Positions 11,741 through 26,621 of a stretch of 64,000 nucleotides of DNA are shown here, one piece after another. The first letter of the stretch is position 1, and the number at the start of each line of letters is the position of its first letter. Position numbers and translations under genes: made by a program. Below the pieces are notes generated by a model, which saw only the letters and a list, made by a program, of their open reading frames with translations, made no database searches and was not told the DNA's origin. The DNA is from Pilaira anomala (lineage: Eukaryota > Mucoromycota > Mucoromycetes > Mucorales > Mucoraceae), in the NCBI GenBank assembly GCA_025716855.1, contig JAIXMQ010000099.1, positions 1-64,000 of the forward strand, given 5' to 3'.

Positions 11741-12729
11741 ATGGAACAAGTAAAAGAAGACCCTAGAACAGTATTATATTCATTTGATGTATATTACTTT
11801 TTGATATTTATGCTTGTATTTTATATTATTCCATATCCTATCTATCGAACGATAGCTCATCGATATGGGTGGGAAACGAACCCTAAAACAATGTCTCGCC
11901 ATTGGAGCGATTTCTTGAATGGAATTACGTATGGTTTAATTCTATTTATTTTTGGAAACTATACACATACTTTAAATTGGATCACATTAGCAGCTTTTTA
12001 TCCTTCTTTGATTGGATATGCCTTGATTGCCGAGTTACCATTCGCACGTACTTCCTTTCCAAATATCAAACATTGGCCTAAAGGGATGTGGGTTATATTC
12101 ATCACAGCCTTAGTGTAAGTATTTTATAAAAATGTTTTATTAATGCAGCTGATTCAATAAATAAATAAAGTATTATATTGGTATTTGCTGGGTACCATAT
12201 TTATTTAGGCTCATTATTACCTTCACCATTTTTATGGTGTTATATAGCTTCATTAGGTATTCCAATCAGTATCTTGGTTAGTTCATTTGCACTTTCCAAA
12301 GAAGTCAATTCGAATTGGTGTAGGACAACATTGTCACGTTGGCGACGCACAACAAGTGATGAAAATGCAAGGTTATTACTTGATAATGATGAACAACAAC
12401 AAGAAGGAGTAGTGATAATACCTAATCCTTATACTCGACAAATTTCAATTCATTTACATCATTGGCAAATATTTTATGTACTTGCTTTCTTTACCCGGTA
12501 AGGGAGTGATTTAGTAGTAGCTCGTAAGGAAACAACATAATGATTTTAAACGTTTAAAAAACAGGTTTGATGATGCTGTCTCACAAGTAGGCGCGGGGAT
12601 TGTATTGGCGTGTTACATGGAAGGCATTTGTGCATGTAAAACAAAAATGTTTAAAAAACTTATAAAACAAAGTGTCACTCACTTCAACTTTTTGTAGATG
12701 GATACGATGCTTTGGTGAATGATTCTTAA
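11741..12729 (+). CDS. Unknown multipass membrane protein with HxHHW motif
   Basis: Four exons (11741-12114, 12171-12497, 12565-12635, 12698-12729) encode 267 aa. About six or seven hydrophobic segments are visible: residues ~17-37, ~62-76, ~82-100, ~118-142, ~148-170, then ~225-240 and ~243-262 after a hydrophilic loop rich in Arg and Asp. The end of the loop carries H-L-H-H-W-Q-I-F, followed by FFTRFDDAVSQVGAGIVLACY and a GYD near the C-terminus. The His-rich motif next to a membrane segment suggests metal binding or membrane-embedded chemistry, but I do not recognise the family. It is divergent from the GEMIN6-like gene, with 187 bp between start codons and T tracts in between. Confidence 0.75.
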
Positions 12730-12896
12730 TGATATAATGATAATTTTATTTATTTTAATAATAATAAATAATGATGCTACAGTGTTTGAAAAGGGTGAGG
12801 AGAGAAGAAGGGGAATATTTGTTTTGTTTTTTTTTTGATGTGGAGTGTGGGGTCATATACATATTTACAAAAGGAAAAAAAAAAAAAAAAAAAGGA

Positions 12897-14165
12897 TTAG
12901 ATAGTACACCAAGTAGAGTTCATAATTTGGTTAATATTAAAACGAGATTCAGGATTTAAATCAAGGCAATGATGAATTAAATCTTGTAATTCGGGAGAAA
13001 AGTGAGATGGCATATCGTATTGACCGTTCAATATTTTTTGTTGTAAGCGAAGATCGAAATCATCATGGAACGGTAATTTGGCAGAGACCAAAGTATAGAG
13101 AATGACACCTAAAGACCAGATATCAGTAGATGGACAAGTGATAGCTTTAGCCGACTTGATTTGTTCAGGAGCAGCATAAGCTAAAGAACCAGCAGCACAT
13201 TCGAGTTCATCAATAATTTCGGGAGATAAAGGTAAATTTTGTGCATTGAATTTGACAGGTTGTTGATAGATGGCTAAACCGAAATCACATAATTTAAGAT
13301 GATTATCTTCATCAAATAAGATATTTTCAAGTTTTAAATCTTTATGACAGACTTTAGCTTCTTCATGCAAGTATTTGACAGCATCACAGAGTTGTAAAAA
13401 TATTCTACGCGCTTCATTTTCGGACATGGGCTTCTTGAGTAACTCGAGTAAGTTACCGTTTGGACAATAATCGCAGATTAAAAAAGTAGCAGTGTCGGTC
13501 TCAAGTACCTTTTGAAGACAGACAATGTTTGGGTGATTCAAAAGTTTCCAAATAGAGAGTTCTCGTTCAAGGCGGTAATCGGGTTCATCTGTTCTAAATT
13601 GCTTTTTAATAATTTTGATAGCAACTTTCTTTCCATCCGAGATACGATATCCTTTACGTACAGTAGCAAAACCACCATAACCAATAATAGAATCTAATAC
13701 ATAATCATCAATTTCATCACCTTCTCTTTCAACCTCAATTGAACTTTGTTGTTCATTAGTAGCAACAGGTGAAAGAGCAAAACTAGCTAAAAAGGAGGCA
13801 GCGGGAGATTTCACATTCTCCCAAGATTTAGCAGATAATTTAGATGGGGATTGAAGTGATTGGCTTGGACGATGAATTTGACATTTACTACGGGAAACGT
13901 CGGCTCTGGACGGGAAAGATTTTGATTCGCTTTGAGATTGATTATGATGATGATTTAGGGTAGTAACAGAAGAAGTAGAAGAAGAAGGAGAAGGGAATGG
14001 GGAAAGTTGATGATTAGTAGAGACTGGAGGGACAACTGCATGAGCCGAACCTTTTTTAAGGTCATAAAAGGAAATACCAAGTGGGTCTGTGTCAATATGA
14101 AGTGACGTACTTTTCTTTTCTTTCTTATTCATAAAATGACATTGGTTATTATTATTTGAAAACAT
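12897..14165 (-). CDS. Serine/threonine protein kinase (CAMK-like)
   Basis: Single exon, 422 aa. Residues 1 to about 145 are Ser/His/Gln-rich and probably disordered. The kinase domain fills the rest: glycine loop IGYGGFATV near residue 162, VAIKIIKK (catalytic Lys), catalytic loop HKDLKLENIL near 272 (Lys replaces the usual Arg of HRD), DFG near 292, APEQ near 333 and DIWSLGVILYTLV. The KLEN form of the catalytic loop and the WSLGVILY stretch point to the CAMK/CAMKL group. Residues needed for catalysis are all present. The domain ends at the C-terminus, so there is no UBA, KA1 or calmodulin-binding tail. Upstream on the sense strand lies a long pyrimidine (T/C) tract. Substrate and pathway cannot be read from the sequence. 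Confidence 0.9.
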   Translation of the reverse strand: MFSNNNNQCHFMNKKEKKSTSLHIDTDPLGISFYDLKKGSAHAVVPPVSTNHQLSPFPSPSSSTSSVTTLNHHHNQSQSESKSFPSRADVSRSKCQIHRPSQSLQSPSKLSAKSWENVKSPAASFLASFALSPVATNEQQSSIEVEREGDEIDDYVLDSIIGYGGFATVRKGYRISDGKKVAIKIIKKQFRTDEPDYRLERELSIWKLLNHPNIVCLQKVLETDTATFLICDYCPNGNLLELLKKPMSENEARRIFLQLCDAVKYLHEEAKVCHKDLKLENILFDEDNHLKLCDFGLAIYQQPVKFNAQNLPLSPEIIDELECAAGSLAYAAPEQIKSAKAITCPSTDIWSLGVILYTLVSAKLPFHDDFDLRLQQKILNGQYDMPSHFSPELQDLIHHCLDLNPESRFNINQIMNSTWCTI

Positions 14166-14701
14166 GAATTTTTTATTGTATTTAAGTAGGGGAAAAAAAG
14201 AGTAAAGAAAGAGAAAAAGAAAAAGAAAAAAAGAAAAAGAAAAAAAAAAAACTAATTAAATAAACCCTTTTGAATCATGAGAGTGTGAGCCTGAATCAAA
14301 TTAAAAAAAAAAAAAAAAAAAGATTCCGATTTAGCCAATAAAAAATCTTGATAAAGTCTTATCTGCATCATTATTATAAAAAAATTTATCTTTGTGTATA
14401 GTTTGATATCTTAACCAATTAAACAAGTGCATAGGGTGAAAGAGATAAGAAACGAAAAAAGATAAAAAAAAACTGTTGGTTGATAAGATCTTTTTACATT
14501 ATTTAAAAACCAATTATATATCTTTGTTTTTATTCGTTATTACATTAGCATAAAACTAAAGTGTTTTTTCATATAAAAAAGAGAACTTCAATATCTAACT
14601 ATCTGTAATATGTATATATATATACTTTTTTTTTTTTTTTTTTTTTTTATCTTTTAAAAGAGCTAAATAGTCCTTTTGTGTATCCCCGATATTTTCCGAA
14701 T

Positions 14702-14932
14702 ATGAAATTAGCTGGTCAAACAACAACAACAACAATAGCAGCAGCAGCAGCAGCCAAAGAAGAAAAAAAAAACGCACGACGTAATACACAATGGTACGAA
14801 AATAATAAACTCTCATTCCCACCCCCCAAAGTACCCCCATCACATGCGCATAGCATACTTATAATAAGCTCTATTTCTTTATTTGTTTATTATCTCATTA
14901 AACACTCTAATCTTTCAAGACGTGTAATGTGA
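14702..14932 (+). CDS. Possible small single-pass membrane protein
   Basis: A 76-aa frame starting MKLAGQ, followed by Thr and Ala homopolymers encoded by CAA/CAG-type repeats, a basic stretch (KEEKKNARR), a Pro-rich piece and one hydrophobic segment (ILIISSISLFVYYLI) near the C-terminus. A long T tract (14626-14648) lies about 55 bp upstream, as for several real genes in this window. No family is recognised and the reverse strand is open too because of the repeat, so this may be a chance ORF. Confidence 0.25.
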   Translation: MKLAGQTTTTTIAAAAAAKEEKKNARRNTQWYENNKLSFPPPKVPPSHAHSILIISSISLFVYYLIKHSNLSRRVM

Positions 14933-17480
14933 CGTACAGAAAGAAAAACAGTGACAGTCCGTGACAATGTCTGATAATAGATTAGCAACAAAGTTATTTT
15001 AGTCTCTCCACTTTTATTCGGTTTTTGTACTTGTTTTATAAATGATCACACGCCATAAACATTTATATACTACCCACGCCCATTGATTCGTTCTGTTTAA
15101 ATTAGTTTTTTTTTTTAACCTATTGTACCTGAAAATGGGACTTTCTGCCTTTTTTAAAAGTCAGTGTTATAAAGGCGATTGACTTTTGTGATACATGTTA
15201 CAATTCTAATTTTGTTTAACTGGGTTTTTTCTTTTTTTTTTTTTATATTATATATATTTGACAACTTAATTTACGCGGAATCTCTATTGTCTGACTGGAA
15301 AGAAAAATAAAAACAAACAAATAACGGTATTTCCCTCTTTTAAAGTAAGATTTATTAACTTTTTTTTTTTTATAATCACATTTCTGCTTGCATGATTTTT
15401 ATTCTTTTAGGGACGTCATTTTCGTCATCGGATTGTTACACGCTTTATTATTTCCTTTTCAAAAAAAATCGATCTTCTCAACAAATAAAATTCAAGCCAG
15501 AGATAAATGATTTTAATATTAATCTCCGATTTCACGTTTCTATGGAGTCGGAATGTGTGTTGCTGTGTGTGTACGATAAAATAATCAATATACGACACCT
15601 CTTTTTCTTACAGCAAAAATAAACCATTTCAGTCATAAAATACGACAAATTGCATATGGTGTTACATGTCGTACGTAAATAGACAGTTTGTACACACCTA
15701 TCGTTGAAAAAGAAATAACCTTTCAATTTGAAAAAAAAGATGAGGTCACACGTAGATCGCCTTTTTTTGCATGTGAGAGATCTCCCGAGTTTCTATTTGC
15801 GAGTTAAAGCTCATTCTCTCCTTTAAATTTCTCTATCCATTCTACTTAGTTCTTTTCACTGTAGGGAGCAGTAAATTTAAAAACGCATCATCATCAAATG
15901 AACTATTTATAAATCAACAAGATAATAAGTACTACTTTTAACACAATAAGTAGTAGTTATAGTCGTAACTTTAATTTTTTACTTATATAAACTTTATCAG
16001 ATACTTAGTTTCGGACTTGATCTGTGCGTGGGACAATTATACGTTAAAACAGTAAAATTCTCTTGTTGATGTCGGGAAGAAGAAATACTTTTTGCCAAGA
16101 CATTTACTAGTTTTGATCTTCAGGAACACCTTAAATGGCCGAACTTGAGTACTAACTTTATATGTACAAGTATAGATATACCTTAAAGGGTATATTAAGA
16201 ATACATCTATATATTTCTCTCTCCTAGTTCCGCCTACTACTAAAGGATCAATCCAAGCTTTATCGTGAGAAGAAACGTTTTTTTTTCTAGACAAGACTAT
16301 CCTACGTTAACCTTTTCAATATGCTAAAGAAAAAAAATGATGATTTGCTCAACAATTATAAACAATGTGTAAGAGCGGACACTACATACACCCCTATGGT
16401 TGGATAAAACATGACTATACTGCTGATACGGATACCAAAAGTTCCACTTCAAGAAACTAACTTATATTCACCATCAAAATAGTTTCGTTTAATATTAGAC
16501 AACATGCTTTTTTTTTTTTCTTTTTATATAGTTGTACGTGTATGTACACATGAAGAAGGTATATTGGATTGCCACTGAATCTTTTTATACTTTAGTATAT
16601 TAGAAATGTTCAAATCTTTTCTCTAATTGAATGGTATATGCTCATAGGAATTAGAAGAGGAACACCTTTAAAGTTCACCAAATCCATTTTTTTTTTTATT
16701 TCACTTGCTTACCTAGGGAAACAATGGTTTTGAGAAACTACCCCTTAAACCCACTACTACTATTATAAATCAAACGTTGGAGGCTTCTTTTTTTTTTTTT
16801 TTTTTTTTTTAGAAAAAGGTGCTACATTGTCATTGGCAAATATTTATATTAAAATTCTAAATAGTCTGTTTATTAAAATTGTACCAGAAAAGCACATGTA
16901 TGGGTAACTGATTTACAGGATATACAAAAAAAAAAAAAAAAAACTTGGGCGATCTGAAAAAAAGAGAAAAAAGGGGGGGGGGATATATACACTAATCAAT
17001 TCGTGCCGAAAAAGTTTTTTTGAATAGATCATATGATTATGGTTTTGCAAGTTTAATCTTATGGATGCAGTATTAATATGTTCTCGAACCAGATAGAATA
17101 AATGTTTAAAATGAACTAATAACTACACGAGATAGAGAGGCGGATATTGTTTCATATAATTCCTTTATAACAACAAACAAACAAAAAAAAAGTTTCAGAC
17201 AATATAAAATCTGTTGCTTTTTATACTTGCTGTTTTCTCACTGTATGTATTCAGTATTGCATATTATATTATATTACAACAAGTGATTTTCGGGTATTTT
17301 ATACAGAACGTTCAACCGAATGAAGGTCCGGCCAAACCAAATTTTAATTACACGTGTATTTGTCATACCAACAATTTATAAAATAATAAAAATAAAAAAA
17401 GGGGCAAAAGGATGATGATGATGTGAGAGTTTTTGGGTATATCTTTTTTTTCTAAAATGAAATAAATAAAAAAAAAATAA
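14933..17480. other. Gene-poor AT-rich region
   Basis: About 2.5 kb without a supportable gene. Short frames (around 15392-15622, 16037-16294) show no motif and no splice continuation. It contains T runs near 15230, 16786-16810 and A runs near 16926, plus a G8-9 run at 16973. No tRNA or repeat family seen. Confidence 0.4.
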
Positions 17481-17900
17481 TTAACAGCATTCTTTTGCAC
17501 CGAAACAAAGACACAGTGCAGCTAAACTATTTATAAAAGAGTAAAGTGATGAATATAGAGTATATATAAAAAAAAAAATTAATTTTATTAGTTACCATCC
17601 CCAACAACATGCGTCTTTTGATCTTGTGGGTTGCCGATAGATAATGACAGTTTGTGGAGGTGGAGTAGGATGATAGAATTGATTCATTTGATTGAAATGA
17701 TTTAAATTATTCTTTTGATGTTCATTTAGTGTTGGCATAGGGTGTTGTTGATTTGATTGATGAGGTGGTTGATATGCAGGTGGTGGTGGGTAATCATCAA
17801 AAAATGATTCTGATGTGGAATTATTGAATCCTGGATAATTAGGTGATATAGGTGCTGAAATATGATGTGCCCTCTTTTTTTCACTCATCTTTAAGCTCAT
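17481..17900 (-). CDS. CYSTM (cysteine-rich transmembrane module) protein
   Basis: Two exons (17596-17900 and 17481-17526) encode 116 aa. Residues 1 to about 90 are Pro/His/Asn/Gln-rich, with PPPPAYQPP and PTPPPQ stretches. The C-terminus, created only by splicing at phase 2, reads DACCWGCLAALCLCFGAKECC, the CYSTM signature: paired cysteines flanking a short hydrophobic helix. CYSTM proteins are small tail-anchored plasma-membrane proteins of eukaryotes, linked to stress and metal tolerance in plants and yeast. Reading straight through the first exon would lose the whole module. Upstream on the sense strand is a CT-dinucleotide tract (17926-17944). Confidence 0.78.
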
Positions 17901-18439
17901 GTTTTTATATGTATTAATAAAAAAAAAGAGAGAGAGAGAAGAGGAAAATGTAATAATAGAATAATCAATACCCGAAAATAAATAATATAACTACTTTTAA
18001 TTTAACCGTCACGGTAATGATAAAAACACAAAGAACTGTTATCTCTCAAACACAAGAAGTCTATTATACTGTTTGTTTCTCACACCAATAAAAGATATTT
18101 CAACTTTTTCACTTTATATAGATGTAACCAAATTGAATAAATACGCAACAATCAATACGTATATTTAAACATGCAAACAGTAGTTCTCTCCTCTCCTCTT
18201 ATTAAATGATGTAACATCGCGTTGAAGAATACCTGAGCAAGGAAAGGGGGTCAAAGTACACACTTGCAATTTTGTTCGGTCCGGACAAATTCATGTAATT
18301 TTTTTTTTATATTTTTTTTTTACCTTCTTCACGAAGGTGGCAAAAGAAAAAAAAAAAAAAATCTGGGTGGGTTGGGTTACAAGGAAAATTGAATGGCGTA
18401 AACTCATACACCTTCCTCTTTCATCACCTATCATTAGAC
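17901..18439. other. Divergent promoter region of CYSTM and RPL33 genes
   Basis: About 540 bp between two divergently transcribed genes. It carries CT/GA tracts next to the CYSTM start and T/A homopolymers near 18300-18360 ahead of the ribosomal protein gene. No gene seen. Confidence 0.4.
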
Positions 18440-19056
18440 ATGTCTGGATCCGATCGGTAAGACTCTATAGATGAAATCAATAACGAAAACAAACACACGC
18501 ACAAAAAAAAAATCAATGGATGGATAAAGATGGAAATCATAGATAAAAAAAAAGTTGTGGTGAATGTGTTATTTTGTTATTGATGACATGAATGAAAAAG
18601 AGAGAGAGAAAAGAGAGAAAAACAAGAGACTTATATATATATTTTTTTTTAAAAAAATGTTGTATAGTTTGTACAGCAAGGGCCGTGTTTTGGGCTATGA
18701 GCGTGCCATGCGTACTCAAAACCCTGATGTTTCCCTCATCCAAGTTGAAGGTGTCCAAACCACCAAGGATGCTCAATTCTACCTCGGTAAGCGTGTTGCT
18801 TATGTCTACCGTGCTCAACGTGAGATCAACGGTTCCAAGATCCGTGTCATCTGGGGTCGTATTGCTCGTACTCACGGTACTAACGGTGTCGTCAAGGCTC
18901 GTTTCCGTAAGAACTTGCCTCCCAAGGTTTTCGGTGCTTCCGTCCGTATTGTAAGTGAATTTGTGTTTTTTTTTAAAAAAAAAAAGTGTTTGTGTATGTG
19001 TGTATAGAGTACTCATCATTTTTTTTTTTTAGATGCTTTACCCTTCCAACATCTAA
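18440..19056 (+). CDS. RPL33: 60S ribosomal protein L33/L35a (eL33)
   Basis: Three exons (18440-18456, 18668-18950, 19033-19056) encode 107 aa, exactly the usual fungal eL33 length. The protein begins [16 protein letters not shown], contains [10 protein letters not shown] and [13 protein letters not shown], and ends RIMLYPSNI, all hallmarks of eL33 (human L35a). It is a large-subunit ribosomal protein. The 17-nt first exon holds only the first five codons and two bases. The codon usage (CGT, AAG, GTC, CTC) is clearly more GC-biased than in neighbours, as expected for a highly expressed gene. The poly-T/poly-A tract in intron 2 is only a homopolymer. Confidence 0.96.
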
Positions 19057-19359
19057 ATTGGTTTAAACCAAACTACTTTTTAGGAGCGACGAAAATTAAA
19101 ATCAAATACAAATAAAAATAAAGCAGTTTTTATTTTTAAGGAACATCTTCTTTATCTTTTTTTTTCTTCTTTGTTATTTCAATTGATAGAGAGGAGAGAT
19201 TATACTCTTTTTTTTTTTTGGGAATTACGAGGTCGTTACTCAGACATTGACAACCATTCTCTGGTTCCTGATATATATACATATAAAAAATGAAGGAGGA
19301 GGAGGAAACCAAAAAAAAAAAAAAAGGGGGGAGTCTTTATTACAAATATAGAAGTTAAA

Positions 19360-22633
<3,274 letters not shown>

Positions 22634-24263
22634 CTCTTTACTATTTGTTTTATTCTTATTAACAAAGAAAATATAGTTTTTTGTATGAAAATAAAAAAAG
22701 AAAAGGAAAAAAAAAAAGTCTATCAGTTCCTAAAAGTTTTAACACAAGGAACCACTTTTTTGAAGCCCAACAGTCACTGCGTCACGAGGAAAAAAAAGAA
22801 GTTTTTTATTGATTGTGTACCTGAAAGAAAGAATGCATATATTTCTTTTTTACAGTTTCTTTATATTATGAAAGAGTGTGTCAACTAGGAGTTATACTTG
22901 TCCTTTATTTATTTATTTTTATTTTTTTGTTAGAAAAATTAAGGTTATTTAATAAGAAGTTGCCTGTAAATATATATAAATGTAATTTTCATTGTGTCGT
23001 GAAACGTTTAAATTTGATGAACTCCGTACTTCTTTTTTATTGTATTCATAGTGCCTCTCTCTTTGTGTTTGTCTTTTAAATGATTTTTAACACTACGTAA
23101 TCGGTACACATCTGACTCTTCAATTGTTGATGATACAAATAATGTCTTTCTTTTTTTACCATAATGGGTAAAGACTACTCTACCTACTCACACAATGAAT
23201 GATGAAAGGTTGTTTACTTTTCAGTTTGGGGCTTATTTTTCTAACTATTTCAAAACAAATAATACACTTTTTGTTCCCGAACAAAAATTCTATATCTTTT
23301 TTTTTTTTTTCTATATTGACAGCAGCAGCAGCACAATCATGTAAATAATTAATAAGGAGTTTTCGAAACACGAACGAAATCTCGCTGAGTGGGAAAAATT
23401 GCTTATTTGGTCGTACACAGTTTTAGCTACTGTCTCAAATGACTTGTCCCAATTCCCTGGTAAAAAAAAACAAAATTGAAATTAACAAAATATATATAGC
23501 TGTTAAAAGATTAAAATTATAAGATACTTGCAGCAATATTTCTTTTGCGTTTCATATAACTAATACAAAGTAAGTTAATGAAGTTAATATCCATACATAT
23601 AAAGCCTTAAAACGGACCAAAAACCTTAATCTTATTTTGCTTCGATTTTTGAATTTGAATATATGTATGTATGTACGTCAAATTAATTGATCGATATTCC
23701 TAATTACCTAAATCAGAACTTGAAATTTCATTACAGCAGTCGTGTATGTATACATAACTACATGGTAGATATCTGTTTAGTGCAAATCAACGAAATTTTT
23801 TGGGATCCTGAGTCTAATTTTTTGTAATACAAGTGAAGTACATAAACAAAGTCAATGGTAACTAAAAAAAAAAGTATGGTGAGACAACAATAAAAACTTG
23901 TCCTAATTCATTCATTGAAAAATATACATGATTTCAATGGAATTGTGTATATAAGATAGTGTTAACACAATAATGTAATTTAAGCATTCGTCACATCTAT
24001 CGTTAAAAGCCTCTTTAGTGTCCTTTGAAGTGCATTAACCAAAAACAAAGAGTAAATTAGTATGATTTGTTCGCAAAATAACAGCAGGATATATCTAATT
24101 AATGCGTTTAATTAGTAAACAGTCAGATGATTAATCAAGTACATAGCAAGTGGCATCATTGGATATCTAACTGGTCCTCATGCTGGGTAATTTGATGATA
24201 AAGTAGTAGTTGTGCCAGTGATAATTGATAGTGCTGATTCCTTTCAAGTATGAGAGTTACCAA

Positions 24264-24289
24264 AGAGAGAGAGAGAGAGAGAGAGAGAG
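24264..24289. repeat. (GA)n microsatellite
   Basis: Thirteen uninterrupted AG units, directly readable. No coding frame spans it. Confidence 0.9.
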
Positions 24290-24540
24290 TTAGACACCAA
24301 AAGGTGACTCAATGATGGTACTTTAAAATCTTTTGACCCATCACGTGTAAAATCACAAACAGATCTTTATTTGGCTGTCTTTTTTCTTTGTCTTTCACTT
24401 GATTATATACAAGATATCGTATCAAGTTTGAATTTTATATAATATCTAGTGTGTTATTAACAATACGTAGATAATTTTATTACTCGACTCATTCCGGCAA
24501 AAAGATTCTTTTATTATTTATGTCAGTTTCAATTCTATCT

Positions 24541-25290
24541 TCAACAGGCGAAGGGTATATAAGTCATCATCAAAGTTTTACGGCTGCTAGAGCTCTGATG
24601 AAAGAACGACACGTGTATTATGCTGCAGATATTGCTGTAGAAACAGTAACATGGGAAGTAGCTAGTGTGATGGCTTGGAATTACTTTTAGAGCAGTGAAG
24701 GATTGGAGTAACCAGTTGGTAAAATCAAACACCCTATTTATGGCTATTTGCATTTTTCAATATATTTATAAGTCTTCCTTTATTTCAACATCAATAATCG
24801 GTCGTCTGAGAGGCTTGGGAAATCTGTCAATGTATTGGCAATTTTTTTTTTATAAAGCATCGTCATCACCTGCTGATACCTGTATAGTACATATAACCAG
24901 GTTACTTGTTGTGAGTTGGTTATAAGGGGGTATTTGTCCGGTTGCAGTAATTGGTTTTTTCACTTCATCTTCTTTTGGAAAAACCCAAGCATTATATGTT
25001 GGTAAATGCCATTACCGTATCCTGCGACCAAATCCTCGGTCAATGAAGGAGGCATTGAAAAACTGATCAATGTTCTTTCCTATATTAAGATGTTATATAA
25101 TGGTAGTAGTTGCTCATAATACAGCCCGACTCAATTATTCGTACATTTTTTTGTAGGATTTTCTGCTTTGAATTTAAAATTCAAAATCGATCATGCTAAA
25201 AGACCAAGGAGCATATCAATAAGACTTGTGGCTCAGGTCTCAAGAATGACAAACAAGCATCTGATGGCCTCACAATTCTATTTTGAAGAA
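24541..25290 (+). pseudogene. Decayed coding-like segments of unknown origin
   Basis: Three plus-strand stretches read like protein but are broken by stops and shifts: about 24547-24690 (ending TWEVASVMAWNYF then stop), about 24943-25064 (VIGFFTSSSFGKTQALYVG, then NPRSMKEALKN) and about 25156-25290 (NLKFKIDHAKRPRSISIR). Base composition here is less extreme than in the flanks. They may be one dead gene or a mobile-element fragment. I do not recognise the family. Confidence 0.25.
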
Positions 25291-25934
25291 TAGTTTCAAC
25301 TAGAATAATGAAGAATAATTGGTATGAGGATGATAAAGTTGAAACTGATGTGTTGCTGATTGTATTCTCGTCAAGACATTTTTTTGTTTGGTCCTGGACA
25401 TATCGCCACTAAAGTTATTTTTATATCTTACGTTAGTTTACCATCATTTGGCTACAAATGATCACAGCTAGTAACCCCTAATATACTTTAGATACAAAGG
25501 GGGGGTTTTTTTTTCTTTACTTTTATCTGCCGAATACTTAATATTAGGATCAGTTTCTTTATTGTAAAATACAAAGCATACAAGTTAACTACTTTGGAAT
25601 ATAGTTGACTCAACTGCGGTTATCAACACAATCTCGTCATCGTCTATTCTAGACTAGCTGTATATTTGGAGTATTCTACGTGTATTTGAAAATCTTTAAT
25701 ATTGTCATCTTTCAAATATTGCTCAATGACGATTGGGCGCGAAACATTGAGAGATATGGTGTCTGTTGATAGAGGCAATGGGCTGACTTTTGAACAATAT
25801 TCCTGGGTTATATCTGGAATGGAAAAAAAATAATTTAAATGGATATATTGTACTGAGTAAACTAACTATTTCAGTATTATAAAATACCAAAGTTAAAATA
25901 TATCTTTACTCTTTGTAAAAAAAAAAAAAAAAAG

Positions 25935-26018
25935 TATTTCCTCACTAAAAAAAAATGTTTCCTCACTAAAAAAAATGTTTCCTCACTAAAAAAAATGTTT
26001 CCTCACTAAAAAAAAAAT
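25935..26018. repeat. 20-bp tandem repeat, about four units
   Basis: Four copies of a TTTCCTCACT core followed by A8-10 and TG, nearly identical. Non-coding. A minisatellite next to a run of A's. Confidence 0.9.
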
Positions 26019-26621
26019 ATTTATTCCCGCAGATTTTGAAGTAAAAGCTTAAATAACACATGTCTATGCGATTATATGTGTGTTTATCTGATGAGAATCT
26101 AGATTTGATATTGTTATATATAGTCATGGATGGTCTTACACGTGGCACTCTAGGCAATTATCACTGCTAAGAGGAGAGCTAAAAAAAAAAGGGCAATTGG
26201 TTTTAAAAAAAGCCAACCAATTGAGGTAATAACAATCGTAATGCACGATCTTATTTCCCAAATAAAAAAAAGAGGGAGAATATTCTTCACCTTGTATAGT
26301 TTAATGTATATCACAATTGAGTATACTCCATTGAATGATCTCGTTATTTGATGTCACGGATAAAATTAAAATCTAATGCATTATGAAATTACCTCTCTTG
26401 ACACTAACAGTAGCTTTTAGTAGAACGCTCTTTTTACTGTGTTTTTGCGCCCATTAAAATATAAAATTCGAAACGTTACATTTTATATATTGATGTGATC
26501 TTCATTTTTTTTTTTTTTTTTTTTTTTTTCCCTTCTTTCTTTTTTTCTCGATATTAAACTTTTTTAGAAATAAAAAAAATAAAAAATAAATAATAAAGAA
26601 ATAAAGAAAAAGAAGTGACAA

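Larger units (their letters stand above)
22634..26621. other. 4-kb gene-poor region with decayed sequence
   Basis: Promoter flanks of the kinesin (minus) and RasGEF (plus) genes at the two ends. In between are short open stretches without start-to-stop coherence (see 24541-25290), a GA repeat, a 20-bp tandem repeat near 25935-26018 and a T26 tract at 26504-26529 ahead of the RasGEF gene. No intact gene seen. Confidence 0.45.

Noticed and set aside
14595..14843. Poly-Leu minus-strand ORF
   Set aside because: Translation of a CAA/CAG repeat in reverse; no support as a gene.
18537..19019. Long ORFs in other frames over RPL33
   Set aside because: Caused by strong codon bias of the ribosomal protein gene; the eL33 frame is unmistakable.
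25935..26018. Tandem repeat considered as a CRISPR-like array
   Set aside because: Units are contiguous with no unique spacers, and the genome is eukaryotic; it is a minisatellite.
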